64,000 nt of DNA from CAYWEM01 sp964457225 (lineage in GTDB: Bacteria; Acidobacteriota; Aminicenantia; UBA2199). Location of the stretch: NCBI GenBank assembly GCA_964457225.1, contig CAYWEM010000002.1, positions 186,001 through 250,000 of the forward strand. Direction: 5' to 3'. Within the stretch, counting starts at the first letter, position 1. Each line of letters starts with the position of its first letter. A program made the translations under genes and the position numbers. The notes under the pieces were generated by a model that was not told where the DNA came from, made no database searches, and saw only the letters and a list, made by a program, of their open reading frames with translations. This document shows positions 25,547-34,570 of the stretch, one piece after another.

Positions 25547-28138
25547 CTATTCCAATTCCTGCATCAAAGTCGATTTCCATGAGGCGTATCGATTATCTTT
25601 AACCGATTGGAAAAAATCTGTAATATCTTCTGGTGATAAGAAATAAAAATAGTATTTCCAGTCAATTTTACTTTCTTTGAGTCTTTTGTTTAGGGCTTTA
25701 AAATGCTCTTTACCATCCCTGTATTTTGCCCTGTTCTTTTGATTCGTGTCGCCGTCCGCTTTCATTTCAACCACAATAATTTCCTTTTCTGATTGCATTT
25801 TAAGAAAAAAGTCGGGATTGAAATTTTCTCGCTTGACGTGTGTCATGGCCTTTTCATCTGGTTTATATGAGTAGGGGAACCAATAAAAGCCCTTGTCCGG
25901 TGATTTGAGAACCGATTCAAACAGATCGATATTGTTGAAAAGGGATCTAGTGAACTTGCGCTCAGGTTTAAAAGAAACATAAAAAAGATTCAAGGGTGTT
26001 TTAAATCTATCTTTGGCTATTTCAATCAGATTATCCTTAAGAAACCGGATTTCACTTTCATTGCCCCCATATTTTTCAATCTTTTCTTTTACTTTCGGGT
26101 AATTGTTCTTGTCTTCAATAAATTCATAAAGCATGGTTTGCTGTTCTTTAGGCAGAGAATCGGGGGAATCTTCACAATAGAAAATACTGCCATTGCTTTT
26201 TAATACGCTTTCATTGAAAAATTGAGGAAACATCTCCTCAATCTTAATTTCAATCACGGAATCGGGCTTCATTTTCATCCGTGGGACATCCCTTCCGACT
26301 TCTCTTAACATCGGGCCAAATGCCTGCTTTGCTTTGGAAAGATTCTCTCTGCTGATAAATGAAGAATCATATCCATCTGCTGAAAGGTTATTGACAATAA
26401 AATCCTCAATCTTGGATAGAGGCCAATTCTCGGAAACAGCCTGATCCTTTTCTTTAAGAAAGAGTTTTATTTCTCTGGCGGCTTGGTCTATAGGAACAGT
26501 ATCTTTCATCTCAACGGTAAAACGAAAAGAGCCGGTCTCAGAATAAATACTTGTTTCTTCCCACTCCCGGCTTTGAGGAGAAAACCTGACTTTTTCCGGC
26601 TCTTTTGCGGGTTTTTCTTTGCTTTCAGTGGTGTCCTGAACGGAAGCATACTCCAGGTTATACAAGGGAAATAGGAAGTCAGCTCTATTTTCGTCGTAAC
26701 CCCAGCTGAGCCGATTTTCTATTTCAAGAACTTCGTTGTACAGATTGATAATATTTGAAGTCCACTTTTCATGGTTATTGATCTTGACAAAAACCGAGCC
26801 TGTGAGCCCTTCAGGAATACGAAGCCCCCGGCCCAGAACCTGTGATATTAACAGTTTTGAATTAAAGGCCCTCTGTTCATGCGGCACAATCTGAAATACA
26901 TTCTTTACATCCCATCCTTCGGTTAGCATGCTGACAGATACTATCCATTCCACTGGATTATCCGGCTCATCAACGGTTTTCAATAAAGACAGATTGTTTT
27001 TTCGTGCTTTTTCTGGTTGCTCAAGTATGGATTCAACCACCGCTTTTTCACTGCTGTTTGATGGCACTCCCGATGTCACCCAGATAACCTTCTTGGCAGC
27101 CTGTTCATAAGAGATCGATTCTTTGTCTGAAATGTATTTTACAAGGTCATTCCATACCTGGATACATGTCACGATCTTATCGGTGATAACGATTGTAATC
27201 GGCTTGAGTGTATCCCCATATTTTTGCTGATTATCGAGGTGGTTCTGATAGGTTTCATCAAAGCCTTTGTCCTTTGTAGATTCCTCTTCAACCTTATAAT
27301 CAATTTTTTTGACAATGCCGTCTTCCATTGCTTGTTTGATACTGTATCTGTAAATGACATCATGAAAATACTCATCGCCGATATAAGGTGTTCCCGACAA
27401 TCCAAGCAGATAATAAAACCCGTATTCTTCATTTGTCAGAAACCCGAACCATTTTTTCACGGCCGCATCCGCTTCACTGTAGATATGATGGGCTTCATCG
27501 CTTATCACCAAGGTCCGTTCCCCCTTGCCCTTGAAACTGTCTTCAATGGACGAGCCGGTTCTTTGATAGGCGGCGTGAATATTCTCCACGCAGATATCAC
27601 CATTCAAAATAGGATCATTGGCGCTCTTTATGGCGGGCGAAGAATAATCCGAACCAAGCTCTTCGAGTATCTTTGTCAAAACGGCATCACCACTGAACCG
27701 TTCAAATTTCTTTTTCAATTCTTCTTCGATGGTCAACGACGGACACAAAACAAGCACCTTGTCCACAAGCCCTTCTGCCAGCATGATTTGAGCTACTCCG
27801 TAAATCACCCAGCTTTTGCCGGACCCAGTGGCAAGGTCAATGCTGTAAGACTTTTTGTCTTTAATCCGCAAATGATTAAGATAATCCGGCAAGTCTCGGT
27901 AACGGTTCTTGATTTTTTTACTTTTATTAAAGGTGTGTACTGCGGCTTGTTCTGTTGTGCTGAAACTATCCGTAACAAAAAAATGGATCGATTTTCGTAC
28001 CGCTTCACGGACATGGCCGAAATCAGCGGTAGTTAAGGCGTCAAGAAAGGCGTCATATTTGTTGACCACAGAGAGTGTTTTTGAGGAAAAGTCATCTGTC
28101 TGAAGAATAAAGTCATTGTTTTTATATTCAATGCTCAT
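25547..28138 (-). CDS. res: Type III restriction enzyme Res subunit
   Basis: The 863-residue protein has a superfamily 2 helicase core: Walker A ATGSGKS near residue 104, DEAHH near 216, LSGTPYIGDEY, and VLGRGLRIP near 428. The C-terminus has a PD-(D/E)xK nuclease signature: NPDFFLKMQ, then VVEMKADGD (about 783-805). It translocates or cuts only with the Mod partner, whose gene overlaps by 4 nt upstream. Codons and base composition are visibly richer in A+T than neighbouring genes, a sign of transfer. Confidence 0.93.
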   Translation of the reverse strand: MSIEYKNNDFILQTDDFSSKTLSVVNKYDAFLDALTTADFGHVREAVRKSIHFFVTDSFSTTEQAAVHTFNKSKKIKNRYRDLPDYLNHLRIKDKKSYSIDLATGSGKSWVIYGVAQIMLAEGLVDKVLVLCPSLTIEEELKKKFERFSGDAVLTKILEELGSDYSSPAIKSANDPILNGDICVENIHAAYQRTGSSIEDSFKGKGERTLVISDEAHHIYSEADAAVKKWFGFLTNEEYGFYYLLGLSGTPYIGDEYFHDVIYRYSIKQAMEDGIVKKIDYKVEEESTKDKGFDETYQNHLDNQQKYGDTLKPITIVITDKIVTCIQVWNDLVKYISDKESISYEQAAKKVIWVTSGVPSNSSEKAVVESILEQPEKARKNNLSLLKTVDEPDNPVEWIVSVSMLTEGWDVKNVFQIVPHEQRAFNSKLLISQVLGRGLRIPEGLTGSVFVKINNHEKWTSNIINLYNEVLEIENRLSWGYDENRADFLFPLYNLEYASVQDTTESKEKPAKEPEKVRFSPQSREWEETSIYSETGSFRFTVEMKDTVPIDQAAREIKLFLKEKDQAVSENWPLSKIEDFIVNNLSADGYDSSFISRENLSKAKQAFGPMLREVGRDVPRMKMKPDSVIEIKIEEMFPQFFNESVLKSNGSIFYCEDSPDSLPKEQQTMLYEFIEDKNNYPKVKEKIEKYGGNESEIRFLKDNLIEIAKDRFKTPLNLFYVSFKPERKFTRSLFNNIDLFESVLKSPDKGFYWFPYSYKPDEKAMTHVKRENFNPDFFLKMQSEKEIIVVEMKADGDTNQKNRAKYRDGKEHFKALNKRLKESKIDWKYYFYFLSPEDITDFFQSVKDNRYASWKSTLMQELE

Positions 28139-30489
28139 TTGAAGTCCTTTTTCAGTTTCACGACCTTCAATTCATTGCCGTACGTGTCAATAAAAATGAT
28201 CATCATCTTTTTGCCGGTAAACTCGTCTTCGGATATTCTTATCACGGCTTTGCTTCGCTCTTCATTGACCACTTCACGCGCCCAGAATACCTTACCCAGG
28301 TTGAAATAATCATCATTGTAATCAGTATCCACAAGCACCATGGAAAAGGTCTCAAAATTTTCAAAATCTTCTGGGTCATATACCAGCGTGTTTGATCTGA
28401 AGCCTGTTATTTCAATGACAAAATCCTTCTTTCCGGCGTTGAACAGGGTTTGATCTTCAGGTTGCCGGCGTTTATACCCGGCCTTTACCTCCGGTTGAGA
28501 AATAAAATCAAAACCCACCGCATCTATTACTTCGTTGACATCCGCCTCGCTGACAGGCTGCTTCACACTGCCTGGATCGCCTTTTTCTATTAAAGCCTTT
28601 AAGACCGATAAAGGCACTTTCAAGAGAATATAGGTGGTATTATCAAGCTCAATCTCGTCTTCAATAAAACCCATGGATGAAACAGGAGCGATCACATAAA
28701 ACCGGCCACCAGCCTTGCCTCCCAAAACGGTATGCAGAGTTTTGATATATTCACGGTCTAAAATAAGCTTTTTCTGATTGGGATAATCCCAGATAAAGGC
28801 CGAATGCACTCCGATATAACCATCCGCCTCAAATCCGTAAATCTTGTGTTTCTCCGACCGGATACCGAACAACTGCGCCACAAATGGTTTATACTGCTCC
28901 CAGTCCAGGTTGAGTATGGCCTTCGCGTCATATACACCGGCATGAAAAAGGGTGAATTCTTTAGCTTTTAAAGGTTTTTCCTTTTCTGTCTTTTCTTTAG
29001 GCTTAATATAGGAGATGAGAAAGCGTACCTTGCCAACATCAATTATCTTTTCCCCGGCTTTGCTTTCTTCAGCCTCAACAGTTTTTAGCTTGTTCAGTTT
29101 CAACTTTTCTTCCGGACAGATAAGGGAAAACTCTTCCCTTTTGTTGCCTGAAAGGTTGGATGATATAAGCTCGCTTAGACTTTTAAGAAATGAATCAGTT
29201 ATGACCAGATCGCCACTGCGGGCTTTTTCATATATAAAAAAGAGACCTTTTGAATTTTCTTTGGAATGCTCTTCAAAATCAGCCACCCGCTCATAATCTC
29301 TGCGATCGTCCTTTTTCAATGACCCGATCTGTGTTGTCAGATTGAGCATTCGCTTTTGAATGGTATAGATGGCAAGTTTGCCGCAGTCCATTCCGATCCA
29401 GCGGCGATTCAGTTTTTCGGCAACAGCTAGTGTTGTACCGGAACCGGCAAAGGCATCAAGGATGATGTCGTTTTCATTAGATGACGCTTTGATTATTCGT
29501 TCAAGTAGTTGTTCGGGTTTTTGAGTAGGATATGCGTTTGTCACTCTTCTTTCAGTTCCCGCCCTATTTACAAAAGAAATATCTTCCCACCAATCGCGAG
29601 GCAAAATCCCAATTTTATTATCTAAATAATCACGATATACTAAATCAGGATGTTTATTTTCTATTTCAAGAGATAGCCCTTGCTTACCAGTATATTCTCC
29701 TCCTTTACCCCGTATCTGGAACATCCTGCCTTCTTCATCAACCAAAGTATATTTACCAATGGTACCTATAGAATACTCATGGGTGATATCCTTAAAATTA
29801 AAGGTATATCCTGATGTCTTATTTTTTGAATAGAAAAGAATATAATCATGTTTTTGATTGAACTGTCTCCTTGCTATTTCTCTTTCCTTGTAACACCAAG
29901 CAATATGATTTAGGAAATTATGCTCCCCAAATATCTCATCCATAATTGTTTTAATATAATGCCCCTTTTTCCAGTCAAGATGCACATAGATAGAACCATC
30001 ATCCGCCAGAATTTCCCGCATCAGGATCAGCCGCTTTCTTAAAAATTCTATAAATTGTGCCCCAATAATCTTGTCCCGGTAAGCCTTTTCCCTGTCTTTC
30101 ATAAAATCTTGTTTGGTGGCAAAAGGCGGATCAATGTATATCAGTTTGATTTTGTTTTTTGTTTTGTATTTGTTCTCACCGCATTGGTCTTCATACAGAG
30201 TTTTCAACGCCAACAGATTGTCGCCGAAGATCAGCATATTCCGCCAGTCATCTTCAAATGGGTTGTCTGAATTGAAAGAGCGTATCTTCTGAAAAGGTGC
30301 GGCAGGCGTCTGGGCGATGATGTCTTCCTTCCGAGCCTTGCCCTTGTAAACCAGCCGGTAATCTTTTGTCGCCTCAATAAACTCCGTATCATCACGGTCA
30401 AACAGCTTTGACTTATACACAGCCGGAAGCGTCTTACCCGCCTCGATCATTTCAATAATCTTCTTTTTTTCCTGCTCGGTCAGTTTCAC
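28135..30489 (-). CDS. mod: Type III restriction-modification methyltransferase (Mod)
   Basis: The 784-residue N6-adenine DNA methyltransferase of beta-class order has motif IV DPPF (LIYIDPPFATKQ, about residue 118) before motif I DAFAGSGTT (about 345). The target-recognition region lies between and after. The GTG start at 30489 is preceded by AAAGGG. It methylates one strand of an asymmetric site and gives Res its specificity. It is A+T-rich like res. No phase-variation repeat tract was seen in the coding sequence. Confidence 0.93.
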   Translation of the reverse strand: MKLTEQEKKKIIEMIEAGKTLPAVYKSKLFDRDDTEFIEATKDYRLVYKGKARKEDIIAQTPAAPFQKIRSFNSDNPFEDDWRNMLIFGDNLLALKTLYEDQCGENKYKTKNKIKLIYIDPPFATKQDFMKDREKAYRDKIIGAQFIEFLRKRLILMREILADDGSIYVHLDWKKGHYIKTIMDEIFGEHNFLNHIAWCYKEREIARRQFNQKHDYILFYSKNKTSGYTFNFKDITHEYSIGTIGKYTLVDEEGRMFQIRGKGGEYTGKQGLSLEIENKHPDLVYRDYLDNKIGILPRDWWEDISFVNRAGTERRVTNAYPTQKPEQLLERIIKASSNENDIILDAFAGSGTTLAVAEKLNRRWIGMDCGKLAIYTIQKRMLNLTTQIGSLKKDDRRDYERVADFEEHSKENSKGLFFIYEKARSGDLVITDSFLKSLSELISSNLSGNKREEFSLICPEEKLKLNKLKTVEAEESKAGEKIIDVGKVRFLISYIKPKEKTEKEKPLKAKEFTLFHAGVYDAKAILNLDWEQYKPFVAQLFGIRSEKHKIYGFEADGYIGVHSAFIWDYPNQKKLILDREYIKTLHTVLGGKAGGRFYVIAPVSSMGFIEDEIELDNTTYILLKVPLSVLKALIEKGDPGSVKQPVSEADVNEVIDAVGFDFISQPEVKAGYKRRQPEDQTLFNAGKKDFVIEITGFRSNTLVYDPEDFENFETFSMVLVDTDYNDDYFNLGKVFWAREVVNEERSKAVIRISEDEFTGKKMMIIFIDTYGNELKVVKLKKDFK

Positions 30490-30915
30490 ATTTAACCCTT
30501 TATATTTTTTCCACGAGGCATTCTGTTTTTAAACCTGCTTTTGCCATTCCTATTGCATGAATAACAAAAAGATTATATGTACTAAGATATCTAGGGACAG
30601 CGCTTTACATTTTGACATTTTAGGTTCTTCCAGCGTGTTGTTTTCATCATGCCCCCCTCAAAGGGGAGTTTATCTCTTAGTGTTTCTGCTTCATCCAATA
30701 AGGTTTTCCTCCTGTTCAAGATAGGCATTTCGATTATAAGAAACCGCATTGCTTTTAGCAACCCAACAACCGGCCTGGAGTCCCGGGGGTTCGCCCCGGT
30801 CAATCAACCTGGTGGCGGACCCTTTTTCCCGCAGGCATTCACAGCGGGTTTTGCAGTCCTCACCCTCCAGCTCTACCACAGCCACCCTATCATTTTATGA
30901 TAGAGCTCGCGCTGG

Positions 30916-30948
30916 CTCAGGGACGGTACTTGTTTTCTTGACTTTATC
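30916..30948. repeat. Direct repeat R2, left copy
   Basis: A 33-nt sequence starting CTCAGGGACGGTACT, shared with 33454-33486 with few mismatches. A shorter relative (GGGACGGTGGCCTG) lies near 34658. Such GGGACGGT repeats often mark the edges of decayed insertion elements. Confidence 0.7.
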
Positions 30949-31136
30949 GAACGGACAATTGAGTTCAACTGGGGAAACAGGTCTCCGGAATCCAGAAACC
31001 AAATTGGATAATTCTTTGTGTCGATCAAATAACCCGTTACAACGGCAGCTTGCGGGGCGGATCGCCCCCCCCCTGCGCATCATTACAATACCTTGTGAAT
31101 GATTGGGTATGATTGTTTTCCTCGTTCATGGAATCA

Positions 31137-31160
31137 GGGCGACCACGGGGGGCCGCCCCT
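31137..31160. repeat. GTAGGGG-type palindrome
   Basis: GGGCGACC, a short loop and a G-rich/GCCGCCC arm followed by CTA. It has the same design as the palindromes at 1702, 1885 and 18119 but a different stem. Confidence 0.5.
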
Positions 31161-31240
31161 ATCATGGGTGCAACAACGGAAAAATGACCGGGCCTGCCTT
31201 TTTTCCATCCATTGCCAGGACCGGCAAACTATACAGCCTC

Positions 31241-31268
31241 TTGATAATATACAAATATTGTATATAAT
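31241..31268 (+). promoter_or_regulatory. Promoter and operator of the RHH/PIN locus
   Basis: TTGATA (31241-31246), a 16-nt spacer and TATAAT (31263-31268). A perfect inverted repeat TATACAA-ATA-TTGTATA (31248-31264) fills the spacer and touches the -10 box, as expected for an operator bound by the ribbon-helix-helix antitoxin for autoregulation. Confidence 0.7.
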
Positions 31269-31297
31269 TTGTATTGGCATTGGAGCCAGGAGGAAAA

Positions 31298-31546
31298 ATG
31301 AGTGTCAGCACGGTCAACATATCTTTCAAGGACGAACTGCTCGCCGAGATTGACAGCGTAGCCAGGCGCGAATCACGCTCCCGTTCCGAACTGATCCGTG
31401 AAGCGACCCGAGCCTATATCGAGCGCAAGAAACGCTGGCAGGCCATCTTCGACCTGGGAGCCGAGCAGGCCAAAAAACTCGGCCTGAGTGAAGAAGACAT
31501 CAGCAACGAAATTGAAAACCAGCGGGCAGGGAAAACCAGGAATTGA
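31298..31546 (+). CDS. Ribbon-helix-helix antitoxin (CopG/ParD-like)
   Basis: The 82-residue protein starts MSVSTVNISF after an AGGAGG site; the in-frame extension to 31274 is not needed. Residues 1-47 form a ribbon-helix-helix: a beta strand VSTVNISF, then helices around ELLAEIDSVARRE and SRSELIREATRAYIE. The C-terminal tail would bind the toxin. A perfect palindrome overlaps its promoter. The toxin start overlaps its stop by 4 nt. Confidence 0.88.
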   Translation: MSVSTVNISFKDELLAEIDSVARRESRSRSELIREATRAYIERKKRWQAIFDLGAEQAKKLGLSEEDISNEIENQRAGKTRN

Positions 31547-31955
31547 TCCCCCTGCTCGTTTTAGACAGCAATGTTTACATTTCCGCCATTCTTTTCGGCG
31601 GCAAACCAAGGCTCATTCTCGAAGCCGCCTTAGCCAGACGGTTTCGCCTGGCAGTATCTCCTTATATTCTTAAAGAAATAGACGCCGTACTGGGCGCCGG
31701 CAAATTCGGCTTCAGCGCCGCCGCCAGGCAAGCTGTAATCAACGAAATATCCGGATTAGCTGAACTCTCATTCACCCGGATCAAAGTATTTCCCTGGTGA
31801 CTGCTGATCCTGATGACGACCGGATTCTGGAGTGCGCTCTTTCAGCGGGAGCGGATGCCGTAATAAGCGGAGACCGTCACCTACTGGAACTTGGTTCATG
31901 CCAGGGCATTCCGATACTCAATCCAGCCGCCTGCCTGCAGGAATTTGTTTATTGA
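31543..31955 (+). pseudogene. PIN-domain toxin, frameshifted
   Basis: From a TTG start overlapping the antitoxin stop, frame 1 encodes LLVLDSNVYISAILFGG and LAVSPYILKEI, the first two-thirds of a PIN ribonuclease with its first catalytic Asp. It then meets TGA at 31798. The missing C-terminus continues at once in the -1 frame from about 31794: VTADPDDDRILECAL, VISGDRHLLEL and a stop at 31953-31955. The conserved DPDDD and GDRHLL acids are there. One base has been gained or lost near the TTTCCC at 31789-31794, or there is a sequencing error. As it stands no full toxin is made. Confidence 0.82.
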
Positions 31956-31980
31956 CATCCAATCAGGGCCAGCTCGAGGA

Positions 31981-32080
31981 CGGCGGTTAAATGGCTCTCC
32001 CAGGCCCCCGCTCAGCGGCTATTCGTAAAGGTATGTGCCGCTTGACCATGCCAGACCGGATGTAACAATGAAAGACCTGC
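31981..32080. repeat. Direct repeat R1, right copy
   Basis: Matches 25431-25521. The 39-nt perfect core is 32007-32045. It lies 25 bp after the broken PIN gene. Its last 21 nt (32059-32079) recur at 37806-37826. Confidence 0.85.
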
Positions 32081-32140
32081 CCCCTATGCTGCCGGGAAAA
32101 CAATTGAGGCAGGCTTACTGCTCCCCTATTGCTTTGCCAC

Positions 32141-32211
32141 TCAGCAATCAAGCAGGCCAATTACCTTGCAAATTGTAATTAACAGTATTAAAATGCAAGG
32201 TAATTTGCGAG
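32141..32211. repeat. Direct repeat R3, left copy, leader of the AAA gene
   Basis: A 71-nt element repeated at 34571-34641 with no indel and about six mismatches. Inside is a perfect inverted repeat, ATTACCTTGCA and TGCAAGGTAAT, separated by an A+T-rich loop that includes AACAGTATTAAA. It ends 6 nt before the ATG of the AAA ATPase gene, so it may be promoter, operator or mRNA hairpin. Confidence 0.8.
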
Positions 32212-32217
32212 GTAGAC

Positions 32218-33450
32218 ATGCATTATCATCGCCGCCATGCTGAAGAAACCATCAAAAACTATGCCTCCTTTTTCAAGGTGGTAGCCCTGCTCGGAGCCAG
32301 GCAAGTAGGAAAAAGCACCCTGCTGAAGAACCTCTACCCGGAATACCGCCACATAACCTTTGATCCGATGCAGGACTTGTACGGAGCCAGGCGGGATCCT
32401 GATCTTTTTTTAAAGAGCTTTCCCGGGCCCCTCATCCTTGACGAAATCCAGTATGCACCGGAACTGATCCCGGCCATCAAAAGATTTGTCGACCGGAATG
32501 AAGCACCAGGGCAGTTTCTCATTACCGGATCGCAAAACATCAACGTACTTAACACCATTTCCGAAAGCCTCGCCGGGCGGGTGGGGATAGTCAAGCTCCA
32601 TCCAATGACCGGAGCCGAAATAAACGAAACAGCCTGGGATGGCCGCTCCTGGCTGCAAACATTTCTTGATGAAGTCCGCATGCCGGAGCAGACCCGGACC
32701 TTTCCCCTTTCAGCCCATTCCCTTACCGGATTCATCTGGCGGGGCACCATGCCCGGTTTACTAAGCGCCCCGGATTCAATGGTGCCTGCTTATTATGAAT
32801 CCTACATCAGCACCTATATCGAGCGGGATATCCGGAGCATGGAAGATATCAGGAACTTGCAGGGTTTCAGTCATTTCGTCCGGTTGTGTGCCGCCTTGAC
32901 CGGCCAGGAAATCAACACTTCCCAGCTGGGACGCGAGATCGGCATTACTCCCCAGACCGCCCGAAAATGGCTTACCCTGCTCAAACTCTCATTCCAATGG
33001 CTCGAACTCGACCCTTTTCACGGCAACACTATAAAACGCATTTCCGGTAAAAAAAAGGGGCATTTCACTGACACCGGGATCGCCTGTTACCTGCAAAGAA
33101 TTCCCTCGCCGGAAGCTTTATTGGGGCATCCGGCTTTTGGTTCCCTTTTCGAAACCATGGCCGCGAATTCGATCTTCCGACTCAGTTCCCTGATGAGCAT
33201 TAAACCGGCCCTGTATCATTGGCGCACCTCCGGAGGCGCTGAGGTAGACCTGGTCCTGGATTACAATCAAAAACTCTTTCCGATCGAAATGAAGTCCAAG
33301 ACCAACCTGACCGGGCACGATACGCGTGGGCTGACAGCGTTTCAAAACACCTACCCGGGCCGGGTGGCCTGTGGAGCTGTGATTTACGCCGGAGAGGCGG
33401 TTTACCGGCTGAGTGATAAGATCTGGGCCGTTCCCTGGAATATCATTTAA
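32218..33450 (+). CDS. DUF4143-type AAA ATPase
   Basis: The 410-residue protein has an AAA_14 domain with Walker A GARQVGKST (residues 26-34) and Walker B-like LILDEIQYAP near 72. The middle has a winged-helix-like segment (SQLGREIGITPQTARKWL). The C-terminal DUF4143 region carries GGAEVDLVLDY then FPIEMKSK, reminiscent of PD-(D/E)xK nucleases. These genes are common, often multi-copy and of unsettled role (suggested defence or toxin-related). A GAGG Shine-Dalgarno precedes the ATG. Confidence 0.88.
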   Translation: MHYHRRHAEETIKNYASFFKVVALLGARQVGKSTLLKNLYPEYRHITFDPMQDLYGARRDPDLFLKSFPGPLILDEIQYAPELIPAIKRFVDRNEAPGQFLITGSQNINVLNTISESLAGRVGIVKLHPMTGAEINETAWDGRSWLQTFLDEVRMPEQTRTFPLSAHSLTGFIWRGTMPGLLSAPDSMVPAYYESYISTYIERDIRSMEDIRNLQGFSHFVRLCAALTGQEINTSQLGREIGITPQTARKWLTLLKLSFQWLELDPFHGNTIKRISGKKKGHFTDTGIACYLQRIPSPEALLGHPAFGSLFETMAANSIFRLSSLMSIKPALYHWRTSGGAEVDLVLDYNQKLFPIEMKSKTNLTGHDTRGLTAFQNTYPGRVACGAVIYAGEAVYRLSDKIWAVPWNII

Positions 33451-33453
33451 AAA

Positions 33454-33486
33454 CTCAGGGACGGTACTAGATTTCTTGACTTTGTC
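33454..33486. repeat. Direct repeat R2, right copy
   Basis: Shares CTCAGGGACGGTACT and the following TTTCTTGACTTT with 30916-30948. It starts 4 nt after the AAA ATPase stop codon. Confidence 0.7.
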
Positions 33487-33596
33487 AGGTTGAGCTTGGT
33501 TACGGCGGCATGTTTTTTTTCGGGGCGTTCAGGCGGGGTCCCCTCTAGTCATTGCCGGGAAAAAAATAGCGAGCCAAGCTCCCCCCTGCTCCCCTA

Positions 33597-33625
33597 TTGC
33601 TTTACCGGGCGGCAGGCTTTAGAAT
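33597..33625 (+). promoter_or_regulatory. Leaderless promoter of the ion-channel gene
   Basis: TTGCTT (33597-33602), a 17-nt spacer and TAGAAT (33620-33625), exactly 6 nt before the ATG at 33632. Confidence 0.7.
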
Positions 33626-33631
33626 GCCTTC

Positions 33632-34516
33632 ATGAAGGACTCCCAGATGAACCCGGCCGCAACCCGCACCGGCGATGACAAGATAGCCAAAAAACCCGGC
33701 AGAATGGCCGCCAGGCTGATCGCCGAGCCGACAGTCGTCTTTTTCATCCTGCTGAACACCTTTTCCCTGACCGCCATCGGATTCACCGAGCAGGGCAGTC
33801 CCTGGGAAAAGCTCTGGTTCGGCATCGACTACCTCTGCGTGCTCTATTTCGTAATCGAGGCCGTACTGAAGATAAGGAGCCTGGGCTTCAAGGCTTACTG
33901 GTCCAGGGGCCTGAACCGCTTCGACTTCCTGGTCACCCTGTTCAGCGCGCCGACCCTGCTGACCCCCTTCCTGGGCATCCCCAGGCTGAGCGGCATCCTG
34001 GTGCTCAGGCTGAGCAGGCTGTTGCGGCTCTTCCGCGCCCTGCGCTTCATCCCCAACCGCGAACACCTGGCCAAGGGCGTATCCAGGGCCCTGAGAACCT
34101 CGGCCGGCGTTATTTTCGCCCTGATCGTGGTCAACCTGATCCTGGCCCTGGGCGCCACCTTCCTGTTCGGCGAGCTGGCCCCGGAGCATTTCGGCAACCC
34201 GGCCCGCTCCATCTACAGCCTGTTCCGGGTCTTCACGGTTGAAGGCTGGTACGAGATCCCCGACCTGCTGGCCGAAAGAACCGATTCCGACTTCTGGGCG
34301 GTGGCCGCCCGGGTCTACTTCGTGCTGGCCGTGCTGATCGGCGGCATACTGGGCCTGTCTTTAGCCAACGCGGTTTTCGTCGACGAAATGACCATGGACA
34401 ACAACCAGGAGCTGGAAAACCGGCTTTCCCTGCTGACCGAGGAAGTGCGGGCCCTGCGCCGCGAACTGGGGCTGAGCGCCGGGCAGAAGCCCCCGGACCC
34501 GGATCTGAAGGTTTGA
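33632..34516 (+). CDS. Voltage-gated cation channel of the bacterial NaV/CaV-like type
   Basis: The 294-residue protein has six predicted membrane helices. S4 carries regularly spaced arginines (VLRLSRLLRLFRALRF, about residues 124-140), a voltage sensor. The pore loop between S5 and S6 reads FRVFTVEGWYEIP (about 198-210). TVEGW sits where NaChBac has TLESW, so one filter Glu is kept and Ser is Gly. A coiled-coil tail (EMTMDNNQELENRLSLL) follows S6, as in tetrameric bacterial channels. It is probably translated from a leaderless mRNA. Confidence 0.85.
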   Translation: MKDSQMNPAATRTGDDKIAKKPGRMAARLIAEPTVVFFILLNTFSLTAIGFTEQGSPWEKLWFGIDYLCVLYFVIEAVLKIRSLGFKAYWSRGLNRFDFLVTLFSAPTLLTPFLGIPRLSGILVLRLSRLLRLFRALRFIPNREHLAKGVSRALRTSAGVIFALIVVNLILALGATFLFGELAPEHFGNPARSIYSLFRVFTVEGWYEIPDLLAERTDSDFWAVAARVYFVLAVLIGGILGLSLANAVFVDEMTMDNNQELENRLSLLTEEVRALRRELGLSAGQKPPDPDLKV

Positions 34517-34570
34517 AATAACAGCTTTCCGGGACCTATCCCCCTGCCTCGGCGAGTTTGTTTTTGCCTT

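Larger units (their letters stand above)
30490..31240. other. Gene-poor mosaic of repeats and a degenerate ORF
   Basis: No intact gene is supported. A decayed minus-strand reading spans about 30590-30885 in two frames: one has GSATRLIDRGEPPGLQAGC, the other TLLDEAETLRDKLPFEGG then a Lys/Arg-rich end at 30591. It may be a broken mobile-element or passenger gene, but the family is not recognised. Other contents are repeat R2 at 30916-30948 and a GTAGGGG-type palindrome at 31137-31160. Confidence 0.45.

Noticed and set aside
30785..30890. tRNA-like segment on the minus strand
   Set aside because: Some D-arm-like and acceptor-like pieces occur, but the supposed anticodon stem does not pair and no T arm is in place.
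31786..31800. Programmed -1 frameshift in the PIN gene
   Set aside because: The T-TTC-CCT run is not in the zero frame needed for tandem slippage, and no downstream stimulatory hairpin was seen. Mutation or sequencing error is simpler.
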